The position numbers were made by a program, and so were the translations under genes. The notes beneath the pieces are model-generated. The model saw only the letters and a program-made list of their open reading frames with translations, did not search any database and was not told the DNA's origin. Source: Trinickia acidisoli (GTDB taxonomy: Bacteria; Pseudomonadota; Gammaproteobacteria; Burkholderiales; Burkholderiaceae). From it: a stretch of 64,000 nt of DNA. Shown here one piece after another: positions 8,578 to 18,807 of this stretch (position 1 is the stretch's first letter; each line of letters opens with the position of its first letter). The stretch spans positions 1,860,001 through 1,924,000 of the forward strand of contig NZ_JAFLRG010000001.1 of assembly GCF_017315725.1 (NCBI RefSeq), given 5' to 3'.

Positions 8578-10347
8578 TCAAACTGTCACGCCGAGCCCCA
8601 GCTTGCGAACAACATTCCGGAATTTTTCTTCATGCTCGAGCTTGACGACAAGTTGTCGCTTGCCAGCCCGCAGACAGAGACCGGCGGTTGCCTTCTCCTC
8701 AACAATCATCGACGCGATTTCCTCATTCTCGCAATCAATCAGTAGCGCGGTTCCCAAGACTTTCAGCGCTTTACCTCGCTTCTCGGTGGTCCTGATAAAG
8801 GATTCCACTGTTTCTGGCAACGGCTGATCTAATCGTGTTTGAAGATACACTCGGAGTTCGGCGATGTCGCGGCCTTTCTCAATGGCTTCCACGGCCTTTT
8901 GACGATCCAGTCGCCAACTTTTGTCTGTCAGTTCCTCAGCCCACGTCGCCAGTGTCAGCGATTCGTCTATCGACAATCTTCCGTCTACGATTTTCACCTG
9001 TAGGCTGGGCAAAACCGAAAGCTTGACGCTCGGCGGGACTCGGGCAGGCACATACTCGTCATTCAATCCGAGGCAATATGCACCCAGCGGGGTGACGCGG
9101 AAGTAAGTCAAGCCATCGTAGCGGCTCAGAAATTCCAGTTCATCAGTTCCCCACATTTGGCGGTAGTCGTGACGCGCCCCGGACGGTTCGATGTACGCGA
9201 CGTCGATGATGCCGAGAACGGCCGCGTACTCGAAGAGAAGACAGAGCAGATATCGAAACTGCAGAATCGACCAATCGTGATAGCCGCTATGGCCCAAATT
9301 GCCGTAGTTCGCCTCACAGATATAGAGGCTCCACGGATCGTGTGTAACCTCGAACGTATGGCCGGCCGCCTCCATGAATCGGGAAAGGTCGTCGACGTTT
9401 ATCCACGATCCGATTGGGCAGATCCGCAGCATTTCATTGACTACGGAGCGACGCGGCGCGACCGCCGTCATTACGCGCCCCTTAGATTTCTGCCCTTTGA
9501 TGGCGTCGATGCGGCTGAACTCATCGAAGAGAGTGAACCTCAGCCACTTGCTCCAGATTGCCCTCAATACATTGGCTGGGACGGATGCCAGCGCTTTTCG
9601 GCCCGCATCGCTCAAAGCGAGCTTGTTGCCGTTTTGTTGTACCAAGCCGGCTGCCTTGAGCAGCAGCGGCCACGAGAACGCCTTGATCGGGCCGATCTCC
9701 GACGCGCGCTGACCTTGTTCGCTTGGTGGAACATCGAAATCGCCATCGGTGAGATGATCAGTCAGCAAGCGCAGTGTAGCGGTGTTAGGCAGCGATGTCT
9801 TATCGCTCACTTGAATCTTGCCCTGTTCTATCAAACGCAGCAGAACGGGCAGATCGATCATCGCATCGTGCTCGTTACACCTCACCGTCAGCCGTCGTTC
9901 GCCGGCCTTCTCTGGAAGCGTTGCGAGGGGACTCAACCTGACGGGTAGCGGCTCTCGCACGAAGCCTCGGAGTCGCTCGCGCAGATCGAACGGCAAGCGG
10001 TAACGTCCGGCCTCGTAATACAAAAATAGGCCTAATGCCGTCGGCCGCCCAGAGTAGGAATGCCGTCGGCCGCCCTCGCTAACGGTGAAATCGGGCAATC
10101 GCCCGTATTTTGCTCGAAACCGCTTTCCATCAAAGAGGCTGTCCGAGGCATATGCGGTCTCCGCTACAGCCATACGTTGGATATCATCCAGACGATCCCA
10201 CAGCGTGCGCAGCCCGTCATCGTCGAGCCTTTTCAAAATCTGTCCGATCAGGACGTCTTTTTTGCCGGTGAGAGAGGTGTCGGGCAGCCAGTGCATCAGC
10301 GATTTCAACTGGTTGATGGTGAGGCGTTCGAGCGCGTCGTTCAGCAT
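8578..10347 (-). CDS. uncharacterised 589-residue protein attached to the Wadjet operon; XPB/Ssl2-like accessory fold
   Basis: This protein is not one of the four known Wadjet subunits. The N-terminus (about residues 1-45) looks like a SAP/helix-extension-helix unit (LTINQLKSLMHWLP). The middle contains apparent winged-helix segments (SWPLLLKAAGLVQQNGNKLALSDAGRKAL, here split: SWPLLLKAAGLV then LALSDAGRKAL). About residues 430-585 resemble the XPB/Ssl2-like domain found beside helicases, including a LP-x-x-VE segment followed by EKRGKALKVLGTALLID. No helicase or nuclease motifs are visible. It starts 27 bases after the jetD stop on the same strand with no obvious terminator between them, so co-expression is likely. 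A role in DNA binding for the defence system is inference. Confidence 0.7.
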   Translation of the reverse strand: MLNDALERLTINQLKSLMHWLPDTSLTGKKDVLIGQILKRLDDDGLRTLWDRLDDIQRMAVAETAYASDSLFDGKRFRAKYGRLPDFTVSEGGRRHSYSGRPTALGLFLYYEAGRYRLPFDLRERLRGFVREPLPVRLSPLATLPEKAGERRLTVRCNEHDAMIDLPVLLRLIEQGKIQVSDKTSLPNTATLRLLTDHLTDGDFDVPPSEQGQRASEIGPIKAFSWPLLLKAAGLVQQNGNKLALSDAGRKALASVPANVLRAIWSKWLRFTLFDEFSRIDAIKGQKSKGRVMTAVAPRRSVVNEMLRICPIGSWINVDDLSRFMEAAGHTFEVTHDPWSLYICEANYGNLGHSGYHDWSILQFRYLLCLLFEYAAVLGIIDVAYIEPSGARHDYRQMWGTDELEFLSRYDGLTYFRVTPLGAYCLGLNDEYVPARVPPSVKLSVLPSLQVKIVDGRLSIDESLTLATWAEELTDKSWRLDRQKAVEAIEKGRDIAELRVYLQTRLDQPLPETVESFIRTTEKRGKALKVLGTALLIDCENEEIASMIVEEKATAGLCLRAGKRQLVVKLEHEEKFRNVVRKLGLGVTV

Positions 10348-10374
10348 GTCGATGGGTGAAATTGAGTGGGTTTT

Positions 10375-11580
10375 TCAGAACGGCTTCGCGGCAGGCAAGG
10401 CGCAAGAGTGCTCCTCGAGTGCCGCTCTGACCCAACCGAATCCCACACGCTCCTGCTCGAGTCGCAGCCCGTGGCGGATTCGGTTGTCGCGCAGGTCGTC
10501 GAAGAGGCCTCGCTCTTTTGCCGTGAGCCGCGGCAAATCGCGCGTGACCTGATTGCCTTCTTCTCCCCAGAACGCTTCGTGCGCTATCAGCGTCGCACAA
10601 TCCATCAGGAACGACCCGACGTGCGGGAAGCGCCCGCGCAATTGGTCGAGAATGGCGAAGCCATGTGTGTCGATGTCGCCCCAGTAATGAAGCGCGCAAT
10701 CCGTGAGCCATTGCGCCGCCTGCAGTGATTCCCAACCGTAGCCCGCCCCGAAGAGCACTATTGATTGCGGGACATCCGGGAATGCCAGGAAATTTGTCTC
10801 GTTTTCGGTAATGAAGACATGCCGGCATGGCAGGGCGAGGCGCGCGAAGCTGTCCGCGTCGAGCGCAATGTCCGGGCGCACCACACCAGGCAGTACAACG
10901 AGCTGCTCGTCGAGAATGCGAAATCGGATACGGGACGGCTTTTCTCGAAAGCCGTAGCGGGCGGCGAATTGTGCGGTGCCGGTCCGGTTGCCGTCGATCG
11001 CTTCCGGCGGTAGCACGAGATCGAGCCACTGCGCGAGCACGCCACGCCGCGCTTCGATGAACTTCGTGTCCACCAACGGGATTTCCGCCTGTCGCAGATA
11101 GAGCCCAGGCCGCGGGTGCACCTGCATCCAATCGACGACGGCAAGCAACCGTTCCCAGTCGTCAGCGAGTTCGAGCGCTTGCAACGGGCGTTGCGCGAGC
11201 CATGCGACGAGCCGCGGCTGACGCGCGCGAGTGACCTCCAGCAACTGCTCGAAGCGAGCGGTCTCGCGGCGTTTGCCCGTAAGCGCGAGCGCGTCGTCCA
11301 GGCTGTCTACCCAAGCGGCCTGTGGCACGCGCTGTATTCCGAGAATGCGATGATTGATCTCACGCCATTCAATGCGCACGCGCGGTGCGGTGGTGAGCGC
11401 TGCGATCCAGCCGCGCGTAGCTTCGAAATGCTCAGCCAGTTCCGCCGAACTCGGTCCCTTCAACGTGAGCCGCAGCGGAAAGGTATCGTCATGACCGCAG
11501 GCGAGACCGCGCAGCCACTCACCGCGCTCCCAAAGGATCTGAAGGCGGTTACGCAGATCGGCCGGCGTCGTCCAACTCAT
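10375..11580 (-). CDS. jetD: Wadjet subunit JetD (Toprim nuclease)
   Basis: A 401-residue protein with an N-terminal DUF3322-type region and a C-terminal DUF2220/Toprim domain. The Toprim acidic residues are visible: the glutamate in [12 protein letters not shown] (about residue 265) and DxD in [10 protein letters not shown] (about residue 308). In studied Wadjet systems JetD is the nuclease that cuts small circular DNA after JetABC has extruded loops around it. Its start overlaps the end of jetC by 4 bases, so translation is coupled. Key acidic residues are intact, so it should be active. Confidence 0.93.
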   Translation of the reverse strand: MSWTTPADLRNRLQILWERGEWLRGLACGHDDTFPLRLTLKGPSSAELAEHFEATRGWIAALTTAPRVRIEWREINHRILGIQRVPQAAWVDSLDDALALTGKRRETARFEQLLEVTRARQPRLVAWLAQRPLQALELADDWERLLAVVDWMQVHPRPGLYLRQAEIPLVDTKFIEARRGVLAQWLDLVLPPEAIDGNRTGTAQFAARYGFREKPSRIRFRILDEQLVVLPGVVRPDIALDADSFARLALPCRHVFITENETNFLAFPDVPQSIVLFGAGYGWESLQAAQWLTDCALHYWGDIDTHGFAILDQLRGRFPHVGSFLMDCATLIAHEAFWGEEGNQVTRDLPRLTAKERGLFDDLRDNRIRHGLRLEQERVGFGWVRAALEEHSCALPAAKPF

Positions 11581-14500
11581 CGTTCCAACTCCGCCTTGCG
11601 CGTGCGGTACTCCTCGATCGACAGATTGCGCAACTTCGAGGCGCGTCCGCCTTCGTTATGAACGAATCCGACATTTGAAACGAATGGCTCGATGATATGA
11701 ATCTTCTGAAGCGGCGTGACGATCAGCAGTTGTAGGTTGAGCTTCTGAAACAATCTCAGCCCGTACTGCGCCGACTCGTCCGAGCCGCGGCCAAAGGCTT
11801 CGTCGATGACGACGAACCGGAACGATCGCGAACGCACGGCGCCCCATTCGAGGCCGAACTGATAGGCCAGGCTCGCCGCGAGGATCGTGTAGGCGAGCTT
11901 CTCCTTTTGCCCGCCCGATTTGCCTCCCGAGTCGGAGTAGTGCTCGAATTCGCTGTCATCCTCGCGCCAGCGCTCGCTCGCTGCGAAAAGGAACCAGTTG
12001 CGCACGTCGGACACCTTCGCGCTCCAGCGTCGGTCTTGCTCCGTCAATCCTTCGCGCCCTCGGAAGCGGTCGATGATGCGCTTCACTTGCAGAAACTTTG
12101 CCTCTGAGTATTGGCTATCGTCCGAGCCCGTCAGTTCCCCTTCGGTGCAGGCTCGCAAATCGCCCTGGAAATCGCGGATCTCGGTGTCGAGGCTCGGCTG
12201 AGTCTCGAGGACGATGTAGCGGCCCGCGCTGTAATCGATCTGCCTCAGCGATTCGTTGATGCGGGCGATTCGCTCCTTGATCGTTTCGCGCTCGCGCGCG
12301 AGTTGGGCGTGAAAATTCGCGATTTCGTTGATGGTGTTGACGTTGAGCAACTCCTTGAAGCGTGCTTCGAAGCGCGGCAAGTCGTCGGCTTGGAGCCGAG
12401 CGAGTATCTCGCGATATTCGGACGCGGCTTCGAGACTCGCGTCGAAATCGGCGGTCTCGAGTTTGTAGGCGTCCTTGAAGGCCGCCATGGCCTTGACGAT
12501 TTTCTCGGCAAGGCGGCCGTGCGTCTTCGTTTCATTGTCGATGCGCGTGGTCAGCGCCTCGCGTACGTCGCGCTCTCGGTTATCGCACGATTCCACGGAA
12601 AGCTGGTGCTCGCCGAGGATTTCATCACGTAACGCTTCGATGCGCACGGCAAGCTCGACGTCTACTTGCACGGCCACTGCGCACGTTTCATCGTGCAACG
12701 TCTCCGCCGCCTCGCGCTTGGCGCATATGCCGCCGAGCTCGGAGTCGGTTTCCGAGATCGCCGCTTCGTTCGCTTTCAACGCTGCTTGAGCGGCTTCCAA
12801 TTGCGCTGTCAGCTCCGCTAGAGCGTCGCTGGCCGCTTCGAGACGGGCCTTTTCGTCTGCCAGACGCGCGACGGCCCTGGCGCAGGTTGGCCAGTCGATA
12901 TCGCGGAAGTCGACGAACTCGCCAAGGCGCGCGAGCGCTTCGAGTTGCTCGCGTAACTGAGCGTGCTCACGCTGGGCCACTCCGAGCTTCTGCCCGATCT
13001 CGCCGAGACGAACTTCGAGCGCTCGCTGTTGCGCCTCGAGCGCCACGATCTTGGCTGTGTTGCTCCAGCCGAGCACATAGCGGCTACGGTCGTCGAGTGC
13101 ATGGCGGTCGTCCTTTTCGTGTCGCTCGCCGGGGGCCTTGGTTTGCCCCGCCTGCGTGATCGCACGCGTTTCGCGGCGGAATTGTTCTTGCGTCGCGCAG
13201 CAGGCGTAGTCGAAGCGTCGGCTGATTTCACGCTCAAGCCATGCATAGAACGGCGAGTCAGGCTTGACCGCGAGCTTGTGCGTCAGTGACTCGCGGTGCA
13301 TCTCGAGCGCTTCGGTCGCCCCCGGCAGCCGCTGAGAGCGTACGCGGAAGTAGACGAGTCGCCCTCGCAAATGTGTGCGATCGACCCACGCGGCGACCTC
13401 TGCATAGTGCTCGTCGCGCACGAGCAGCGACAGGCCAAAATTTCGCAGCACGCGTTCGGCGGCGCCCTCCCAATCACGCGCGTCCTCGCGCACCTGAATG
13501 AGCTCGCCCGCGAACGGCAGTGCGTCTTCCTCGAGGCCGAGCGCAGCGCATAGGCTTGCGCGCATCATCACCTGTTCCTTCGGGATGTTGTTGCGCCGAA
13601 GTTTCAGGCTCGCGATTTCATCCTCGAGCGCGTCACGTTGGGCTTTGCTATCGCGAAACGCCACGCTCCATTCGGTGATCGCATTTTGCTTGCACGCCTC
13701 CTCATCGGCGAGCAAGCTGCGTCGCTCGGCGAGTCGCTGACGCTGCGAAGCGAATGCTGCTTCGTCGGTGGCTGGCGTCTCGTCGACCCTCGAGACAAGC
13801 GCAGAATACCGATCGGCGCGCTCGCGGCGGCGTGTACGTTCGCGTTCGAGCTCGCGGATCTCGGCCTCGAGCCGCTCGATCCGGTCACCGCCTTGCTCCG
13901 CTATCGCACGCCGTAGGTTGTCGACTTGCTGGCGAGCGTGGTCGCGCGCCTCTTCGTGCCGAGCCTTACGCGCCATGGCGCGCGCGTGCTCTTCGCTCAG
14001 CAGTTGAAAGCGCCGGTCGATGAGGCCGAGCTTGAGCCCGGCGAAGTACGGTTTCAACGCTTCGCGGCAGGCACGCCAGCCTTCGAGCACTTGCCCTTGC
14101 TCGACATGACGGTCGCAGTCGGCCACAAGCGGCGTCAGCAGCTCCACTTGGCGCTTGGCCTTGAGCACCGCTTCATGCGCGCGGCTCAGATCATCGAAAT
14201 GGGTGATCAGTGCGCCGATCCGCGGTGCCACATCGAATGGTTCGAGCATGTGGCTGCGTACGAAGTCGGTCAGATTGCCGACCGATTTCATTGACACTGT
14301 CTGATGAAATAGTTCGAGCGCTTGTTCGTTATCGATCCCGAAGCGCCGTCGAAACCAGGCGCTGTACTTTGGAAAACTATCTTCGATCTCAGCGCCGAGC
14401 GCGCGCAGCTTCTTGCGCAGTTGGGCGATGTCCGTGCCGAAACGTGAAAAATCAGCGGCGATCGACAGGTCGCGTTCTGCGCATACGAAAAAGCGCGCGG

Positions 14501-14948
14501 GCTGGCTCTGTGTGTCTTTCATCCAGAACACTTGCGCGAGCGTAACGGTCGCGTCGTATCCGGCGTTGCGAAAGACGCCGAGGATCACTGAATAGCTGTT
14601 GTGGTCGCGCAAGCTGACAGGTTTGGCGGTTCCCGTCACTTCGTTACGTTCTGACTTGTAGTGGCCGAGTACGTACGAACGCAGCGTGCGCTCCTTGCTA
14701 TCGGCACCGGCCGCCTTGTTGTAGGCGATGCGTTGCGTGGGCACGATGAGCGTCGTGATCGCATCGACGAGCGTCGACTTGCCGGAGCCGATGTCTCCTG
14801 TCAGTAGACCGTTGTGCCCGTCTGTACGCAGCGTCCAGACGCGTTCGTCGAAAGTGCCCCAGTTGAACACTTCGAGCCGCTCGAGGCGAAAACCCGTCAG
14901 GGTGTCGTCGGCAGTGAAGTCGAGGCCGAGTGTACGTGGTTCATTCAT
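11577..14948 (-). CDS. jetC: Wadjet subunit JetC (SMC-like ATPase)
   Basis: A 1123-residue SMC/MukB-like ATPase that drives DNA loop extrusion in the Wadjet complex. Walker [10 protein letters not shown] is at residues 51-59, the ABC signature SGGQKEK begins about residue 1011, and Walker B with catalytic glutamate (FRFVVIDE) is at about 1043-1050. Between the head halves lie two long charged coiled-coil stretches around a hinge-like centre near residues 480-600. I chose ATG 14948, which overlaps the end of jetB by 8 bases; an earlier in-frame opening lies inside jetB. All ATPase motifs are intact. Confidence 0.95.
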   Translation of the reverse strand: MNEPRTLGLDFTADDTLTGFRLERLEVFNWGTFDERVWTLRTDGHNGLLTGDIGSGKSTLVDAITTLIVPTQRIAYNKAAGADSKERTLRSYVLGHYKSERNEVTGTAKPVSLRDHNSYSVILGVFRNAGYDATVTLAQVFWMKDTQSQPARFFVCAERDLSIAADFSRFGTDIAQLRKKLRALGAEIEDSFPKYSAWFRRRFGIDNEQALELFHQTVSMKSVGNLTDFVRSHMLEPFDVAPRIGALITHFDDLSRAHEAVLKAKRQVELLTPLVADCDRHVEQGQVLEGWRACREALKPYFAGLKLGLIDRRFQLLSEEHARAMARKARHEEARDHARQQVDNLRRAIAEQGGDRIERLEAEIRELERERTRRRERADRYSALVSRVDETPATDEAAFASQRQRLAERRSLLADEEACKQNAITEWSVAFRDSKAQRDALEDEIASLKLRRNNIPKEQVMMRASLCAALGLEEDALPFAGELIQVREDARDWEGAAERVLRNFGLSLLVRDEHYAEVAAWVDRTHLRGRLVYFRVRSQRLPGATEALEMHRESLTHKLAVKPDSPFYAWLEREISRRFDYACCATQEQFRRETRAITQAGQTKAPGERHEKDDRHALDDRSRYVLGWSNTAKIVALEAQQRALEVRLGEIGQKLGVAQREHAQLREQLEALARLGEFVDFRDIDWPTCARAVARLADEKARLEAASDALAELTAQLEAAQAALKANEAAISETDSELGGICAKREAAETLHDETCAVAVQVDVELAVRIEALRDEILGEHQLSVESCDNRERDVREALTTRIDNETKTHGRLAEKIVKAMAAFKDAYKLETADFDASLEAASEYREILARLQADDLPRFEARFKELLNVNTINEIANFHAQLARERETIKERIARINESLRQIDYSAGRYIVLETQPSLDTEIRDFQGDLRACTEGELTGSDDSQYSEAKFLQVKRIIDRFRGREGLTEQDRRWSAKVSDVRNWFLFAASERWREDDSEFEHYSDSGGKSGGQKEKLAYTILAASLAYQFGLEWGAVRSRSFRFVVIDEAFGRGSDESAQYGLRLFQKLNLQLLIVTPLQKIHIIEPFVSNVGFVHNEGGRASKLRNLSIEEYRTRKAELER

Positions 14949-15594
14949 CGCGATGTCCCTGTTGCCCCGAAGCCGCTGCGCCATCGATCTGCGCCCGGTA
15001 ATCGGCAAGCCGCGCGTCGAAGTCCAGGAGCCATTGCGCGTCGACGAAAGCCTTGAGGATGCGCCGCACTTCGAACGTGGGTGGGCCGCTCGTCGTCTTC
15101 ATCCGTCGCAGGAAGCCAAGCTCGACGATTTTGTTGATCTGCGCCTCGATCTGGTCGACGAGTCGCGCTTCGTTGCTGCTTTCAGGAAGGAACACGCGGA
15201 CGAGTTCGACGATTTCTTCGCAGGTGAGGACTAGCCGAGTGTCACCGCCGCCGGCGTCCGATTCGGCGAGCTTTTTTCGCAGCAGAGCAAGCAGCAGGCT
15301 CACTGCGAACGAGAGTTGGCGCCGAACGACGAGACGCGGCCGCTTGGGCGTATCGTCTTCGTCGTCGCCGTTGCGCTCGGGGCGGCTTTTGAGGAAAGCA
15401 TAGCCTTCCGCTTCGTCGAGCACTAGCTCCAGGCCGAGCACGGCGACATAGTCGCGCACATGGGCCTGCAGTTCGAGCAGCGAGCCCCATAGGTGCTCGT
15501 TTCCCTCGCGATACACGACGCCCTTGAGCAGCGTGATCGCCAATGTCGACAAGTCCGGTCGATCGAGCGACGGCGCTTGTTCTTCTTCTGCCAT
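14941..15594 (-). CDS. jetB: Wadjet subunit JetB (kite-like, DUF4194)
   Basis: A 217-residue protein of the DUF4194 type, equivalent to the MukE-like kite subunit that bridges JetA and JetC. It has two winged-helix-like segments and an acidic linker rich in Asp and Glu near residue 75. The ATG at 15594 lies two bases after the jetA stop, preceded by GAGGTAAGG. The same frame stays open far upstream through jetA, but that extension is an overlap artefact. Its end overlaps jetC by 8 bases. Assignment rests on size, position and resemblance to the family. Confidence 0.9.
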   Translation of the reverse strand: MAEEEQAPSLDRPDLSTLAITLLKGVVYREGNEHLWGSLLELQAHVRDYVAVLGLELVLDEAEGYAFLKSRPERNGDDEDDTPKRPRLVVRRQLSFAVSLLLALLRKKLAESDAGGGDTRLVLTCEEIVELVRVFLPESSNEARLVDQIEAQINKIVELGFLRRMKTTSGPPTFEVRRILKAFVDAQWLLDFDARLADYRAQIDGAAASGQQGHRDE

Positions 15595-15596
15595 CC

Positions 15597-17057
15597 TTAC
15601 CTCGTAAAAATCACGCGCGGCATCCGCGCGCGCTTGGTCGTTGCTGTCCCGTCCGCATCGCTCATCTGCCATTCGATCGTATCCGATACGGTTTCGTCGA
15701 TAGCTGCGCGAAACGACTCTGCCTCGGCGCTTAGCTGTAGATAGGCAACCAGTTCGGCCAGCCCGTGCTCGAGCGGCTGCAACGCCGCCAGCTCGGCGAG
15801 CGTCACTTGCTGCCGATCCTGCAGGCAGCGACGAATGTGCCCCGCTAGGCGCGCGCGATCGACGACGATCTGCACGTAGAGCGCCGAGGGGTCGAGATCC
15901 GCATCGCCGGCTTCGAGGGCGACGTTGGCGATGACGGGGCGCAGCACCGGGACATGGAGCGGACGCTCCATCGGCAACTCGATATCGGCCGACGCGGTTT
16001 CGATCTCCGTTATCGTCCCGGCCGGACGCATGTCTCGCAGCGCGAGCGCCTTGGCCTCTATCCCGCGCAGAATATCCATGATCCGGCGATTTTCGAGCCA
16101 GGCTTGATCGTCGAGGAACCGCCGCAACTGTTGCGAGAGCTGCGCGACCGTGCGCTGCGTGTGTTCGCCGGCCTCGAGCCAATCGTAGTGGATGCGTTGC
16201 GTGCGTGCGTCCGGAGTCATAGTCGCAACGGCGGGGAGGGCGAGCACGCGCGCGAGCCGCTCCGAAAGTTCTTCTTGACGCCGACTCGACATCAGAAAGT
16301 CCCAGAACGCCCGGAAGCTGCTGCCTTGATCGGAATCGGCGATTGCATCGCGCTCGCCCATGATTTCTTCGATGAGCGCGCCCTTCGAACCCTCCCAGAG
16401 TGCAATTCGCTCGCGCACGCGCCGGTCCAGCAGTCTGAAATTCTGCTCCACTTCACGGAAGTCCGTTAGGAGATCGCGCGCCATCTGCATGAATTGCTGA
16501 AAGCGGTCCTTGAGCCCAGCGTCATCGAGTAGCCGAACGTCGCCCGCCTCGACGCGGGCGATCTCTTCGTCGAGTTGCGTGCGCCGCGTGCGTAACTCGG
16601 CAAGGCGCTTTTCCGGGTCCGCCTCGCTGCCTTCGCTCATCTGCCGCAGCAGTTCGAAAAGCGTCAGCAGCCGCGACTCGGTGCCTACGAAGCTGCGCTC
16701 CATGAGCGTACCGAGCCACGCAATGGCTTTCTCGGCAGCGGGCGTCAGGTCGAACTGCGGTTCGTCGGAACCTTGGCTATAGAACTTGCGTAGCCATCCC
16801 TTTTCCGGGCTGGCCCAATCGTTCAGATATTCGAGCGCGCGCTTCGGGAACACGCCATCGCCGAGCTGCTCGCGCAACGCGTAAAGCTCGTCCTCGAGCG
16901 CTTCGGCAAGAAGCGGAGCTGCCATCACGCGGACATTTGGCGCGACGAACACGCGATGTAGGAAGCTGACGGCGAGCGGTGCGTGGTCGGAACGCAATAG
17001 GCGCCAAGCGGGGTGACGCGCGCGCAGCGCGTCGAGGGTGGTGTAGTCGAGAGACAT
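15597..17057 (-). CDS. jetA: Wadjet subunit JetA (kleisin, DUF3375)
   Basis: A 486-residue DUF3375 protein, the MukF-like kleisin of type I Wadjet. The N-terminus LRARHPAWRLLRSDHAPL and the following helical region are typical, and central coiled-coil-rich segments (about residues 150-230) match the kleisin middle. It would close the ring formed by two JetC heads. ATG 17057 is chosen because family similarity begins at SLDYTTLDALR; a start at 17108 is also open. It is the first gene of the minus-strand operon, and its promoter must lie in 17058-17294. Confidence 0.92.
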   Translation of the reverse strand: MSLDYTTLDALRARHPAWRLLRSDHAPLAVSFLHRVFVAPNVRVMAAPLLAEALEDELYALREQLGDGVFPKRALEYLNDWASPEKGWLRKFYSQGSDEPQFDLTPAAEKAIAWLGTLMERSFVGTESRLLTLFELLRQMSEGSEADPEKRLAELRTRRTQLDEEIARVEAGDVRLLDDAGLKDRFQQFMQMARDLLTDFREVEQNFRLLDRRVRERIALWEGSKGALIEEIMGERDAIADSDQGSSFRAFWDFLMSSRRQEELSERLARVLALPAVATMTPDARTQRIHYDWLEAGEHTQRTVAQLSQQLRRFLDDQAWLENRRIMDILRGIEAKALALRDMRPAGTITEIETASADIELPMERPLHVPVLRPVIANVALEAGDADLDPSALYVQIVVDRARLAGHIRRCLQDRQQVTLAELAALQPLEHGLAELVAYLQLSAEAESFRAAIDETVSDTIEWQMSDADGTATTKRARMPRVIFTR

Positions 17058-17294
17058 CGGTACGAGCTGACGGGCGTGGCACCCTTGGGCGATCGCCGGG
17101 TGAGGCACGAAAGGCCATTATCCTACCGCAATGAGGTTGGGTGCGCGTTTCGGGCCCTGTCACCGTTCATATCGGACATCAGGTCGGCCTAGCACCTGTA
17201 TCTGCTTGCGCCGACGAATCCTTGGGCCTTTGCGCTCACGAGTCTCGTGCATAGGTTCGCGCGACGACGCTTTGAAAACGTACAGGAGTTTGGG
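17058..17294. other. divergent intergenic region upstream of the Wadjet operon
   Basis: These 237 bases must contain the promoter of the jet operon (minus strand) and of the truncated RraA-like gene (plus strand). I do not see a convincing consensus promoter or operator. Confidence 0.35.
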
Positions 17295-17744
17295 ATGAGT
17301 AATACGTCAACCGCATCCGGCTTGATCAAGCGCAACATCGAAAGGGTCTCTGCTGAGTTGGTGCGAAAGGCTTCGACCTTTCAGGCTGCCATCCTCGCGG
17401 ATGTCGCGGGTCGCCGCGGTACCTTGAGCGGCCGCATTGCAGGATTGTCGTTGGCCATGAAGGTAGCCGGGCCTGCCATTACGGTCGAAGTTCGGCCGGG
17501 CGACAATCTCGCTATTCATGCCGCGCTGGCGATTGCGCAGCCCGGCGATGTCATCGTCGTCGACGGCAAAGGAGACCTGACCTGCGCGCTGGTCGCAGAG
17601 ATTATGTCGACGCAAGCAAAGGCGATCGGTGTAGCGGGGTGGGTGATCGATGGGGCCGTCAGAGACTCTCACGAACTCGCCGCGGGAGACTTCCCCGTGT
17701 TTGCCGCGGGTCGAAACCCCTGCGGCCCAACCTCAACTCGATGA
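17295..17744 (+). pseudogene. truncated RraA-like / HMG aldolase family gene
   Basis: A good start (ATG 17295 after CAGGAG) opens a frame similar to the RraA-like family (4-hydroxy-4-methyl-2-oxoglutarate aldolase and relatives), including LADVAGRRGTLSGRIAGL and the PGDVIVVDGKGDLTCA region that binds substrate. Similarity stops at FPVFAAGRNPCGP, about residue 145, where family members normally go on for 60 or more residues. There the DNA joins an amidohydrolase tail in another frame. The C-terminal part is lost, so it is probably not functional. Confidence 0.75.
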
Positions 17745-18228
17745 ACTCGTTGACCTTGCGATTTCCGCTCCTGACGTCGCGATCGTGATCGACCATTTCG
17801 GCGGTCCGGTCGGTGTGGGTCCGTATGCGGGACGCCGGCTTGGCGTGCATCGGGACTGGTGTCAGGCAATGACGCGTCTTGCCGAGTTGCCGAACACGTA
17901 TGTCAAGCTCGGCGGCGCAGGTATGCCCGTTTTCGGCTTTCGCTTCGCGGACGAAGCTGTGCCTCCTAGCTCGCACGAACTGGCTGACGCGTGGCGTCCC
18001 TATTTCGATACCTGCCTCGAACTCTTTGGAGCGAGGCGTTGCATGTTCGAAAGCAACTTTCCCGTTGATAAAGGGATGTTCAGCTACAAGGTGTTGTGGA
18101 ACGCTTTCAAGCGTTTGGCAGCCTCCGGGTCGTGTGACGAAAAGGCGGCGCTTTTCGCCGAAACCGCTCGCCGCGTTTATCGGCTTAGCGAAGCGGGCGG
18201 ACGGGTGCTCGCGAGCCCTAGCCGGTGA
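17728..18228 (+). pseudogene. C-terminal fragment of an amidohydrolase-2 family gene
   Basis: From about 17728 the frame encodes the second half of a metal-dependent amidohydrolase-2: QLDELVDLAISAPDVAIVID, then HFGGPVGVGPYAGRR, LPNTYVKLGGAGMP, and MFESNFPVDKG, where the terminal catalytic aspartate of the barrel lies. No start or N-terminal half is present. The fragment begins inside the end of the truncated RraA-like gene in a different frame, as expected if one deletion fused the two. Such genes commonly sit together in aromatic or lactone degradation clusters. Confidence 0.75.
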
Positions 18229-18249
18229 CCGCCTCCCACTTCTTAAAGT

Positions 18250-18540
18250 TAAGTGCCGGCTCGAGACATTCCTGCGATCTTGGCCAACGCATCGAGGGAC
18301 CAGCTCTTGCCGTAATCGACGTGCATGGCCTCCATCGCTTTCGATAGCTGCGGATAGGACAAGGCAACGAGCCAATTCCCATCGTTCTTTGTCGACGTAA
18401 GATAGATGCGTAACGTGTAACGTCTGCAAGAGAATGATGGGCGCGAGGTAGCTCATCATCAGAGCGCGGCCTGTATTCCGTCCGGGAAATTCCGCGCGAA
18501 TCGGAGCGGATAGCCCTGACCCTGGCCGGTCGTGGCATAC
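18250..18540 (-). pseudogene. AraC family regulator fragment with frameshift
   Basis: Read on the minus strand, 18540 to about 18415 encodes [14 protein letters not shown], typical of the end of the cupin-like sensor domain in one AraC subfamily. From about 18412 the next frame encodes WLVALSYPQLSKAMEAM, then YGKSWSLDALAKIAGMSRA, which is the start of the AraC helix-turn-helix. The two pieces are in different frames, and the second ends at a stop directly after the first HTH helix pair. The N-terminus is also absent. This is a decayed remnant, presumably of the regulator of the neighbouring truncated catabolic genes. Confidence 0.7.
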
Positions 18541-18807
18541 GCGCAACGACTGTGCGACTGCCGCGCTCGGTTCATGGCGCGGGAGAGACTCACGGCTTTG
18601 TTCCGCGATTGATGGCGCTGGCCGGACATTGATCAGAACTACGCTGCGTAAGGATTGGTTCGCACCGGTTTAATATCTGTCAGCGACCCTTGAGCCTGGA
18701 GCACAAAGCGGTCGCAGCAGATTGCCGCTGATGGAAACAAGGAAGTGGACAACGATTGCAACAACGGCGACGACGAACGAGGTACGCCGGAGCCTCTCAA
18801 GCGAGTC
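18541..18807. other. intergenic region, nothing recognised
   Basis: It holds no recognisable gene. It must carry the promoter of the lipoprotein gene starting at 18808. The stretch just upstream of the AraC remnant may be further decayed sequence. Confidence 0.35.

Noticed and set aside
14941..16182. JetB read as a 413-residue protein from an upstream start
   Set aside because: The extra N-terminus is an out-of-frame translation of jetA and is Arg/Ala-rich without family similarity. The start at 15594 has a ribosome site and normal JetB length.
17659..18546. 295-codon minus-strand frame as one gene
   Set aside because: Only its first part (down to about 18415) resembles a protein (AraC remnant); the rest is antisense to the amidohydrolase fragment.
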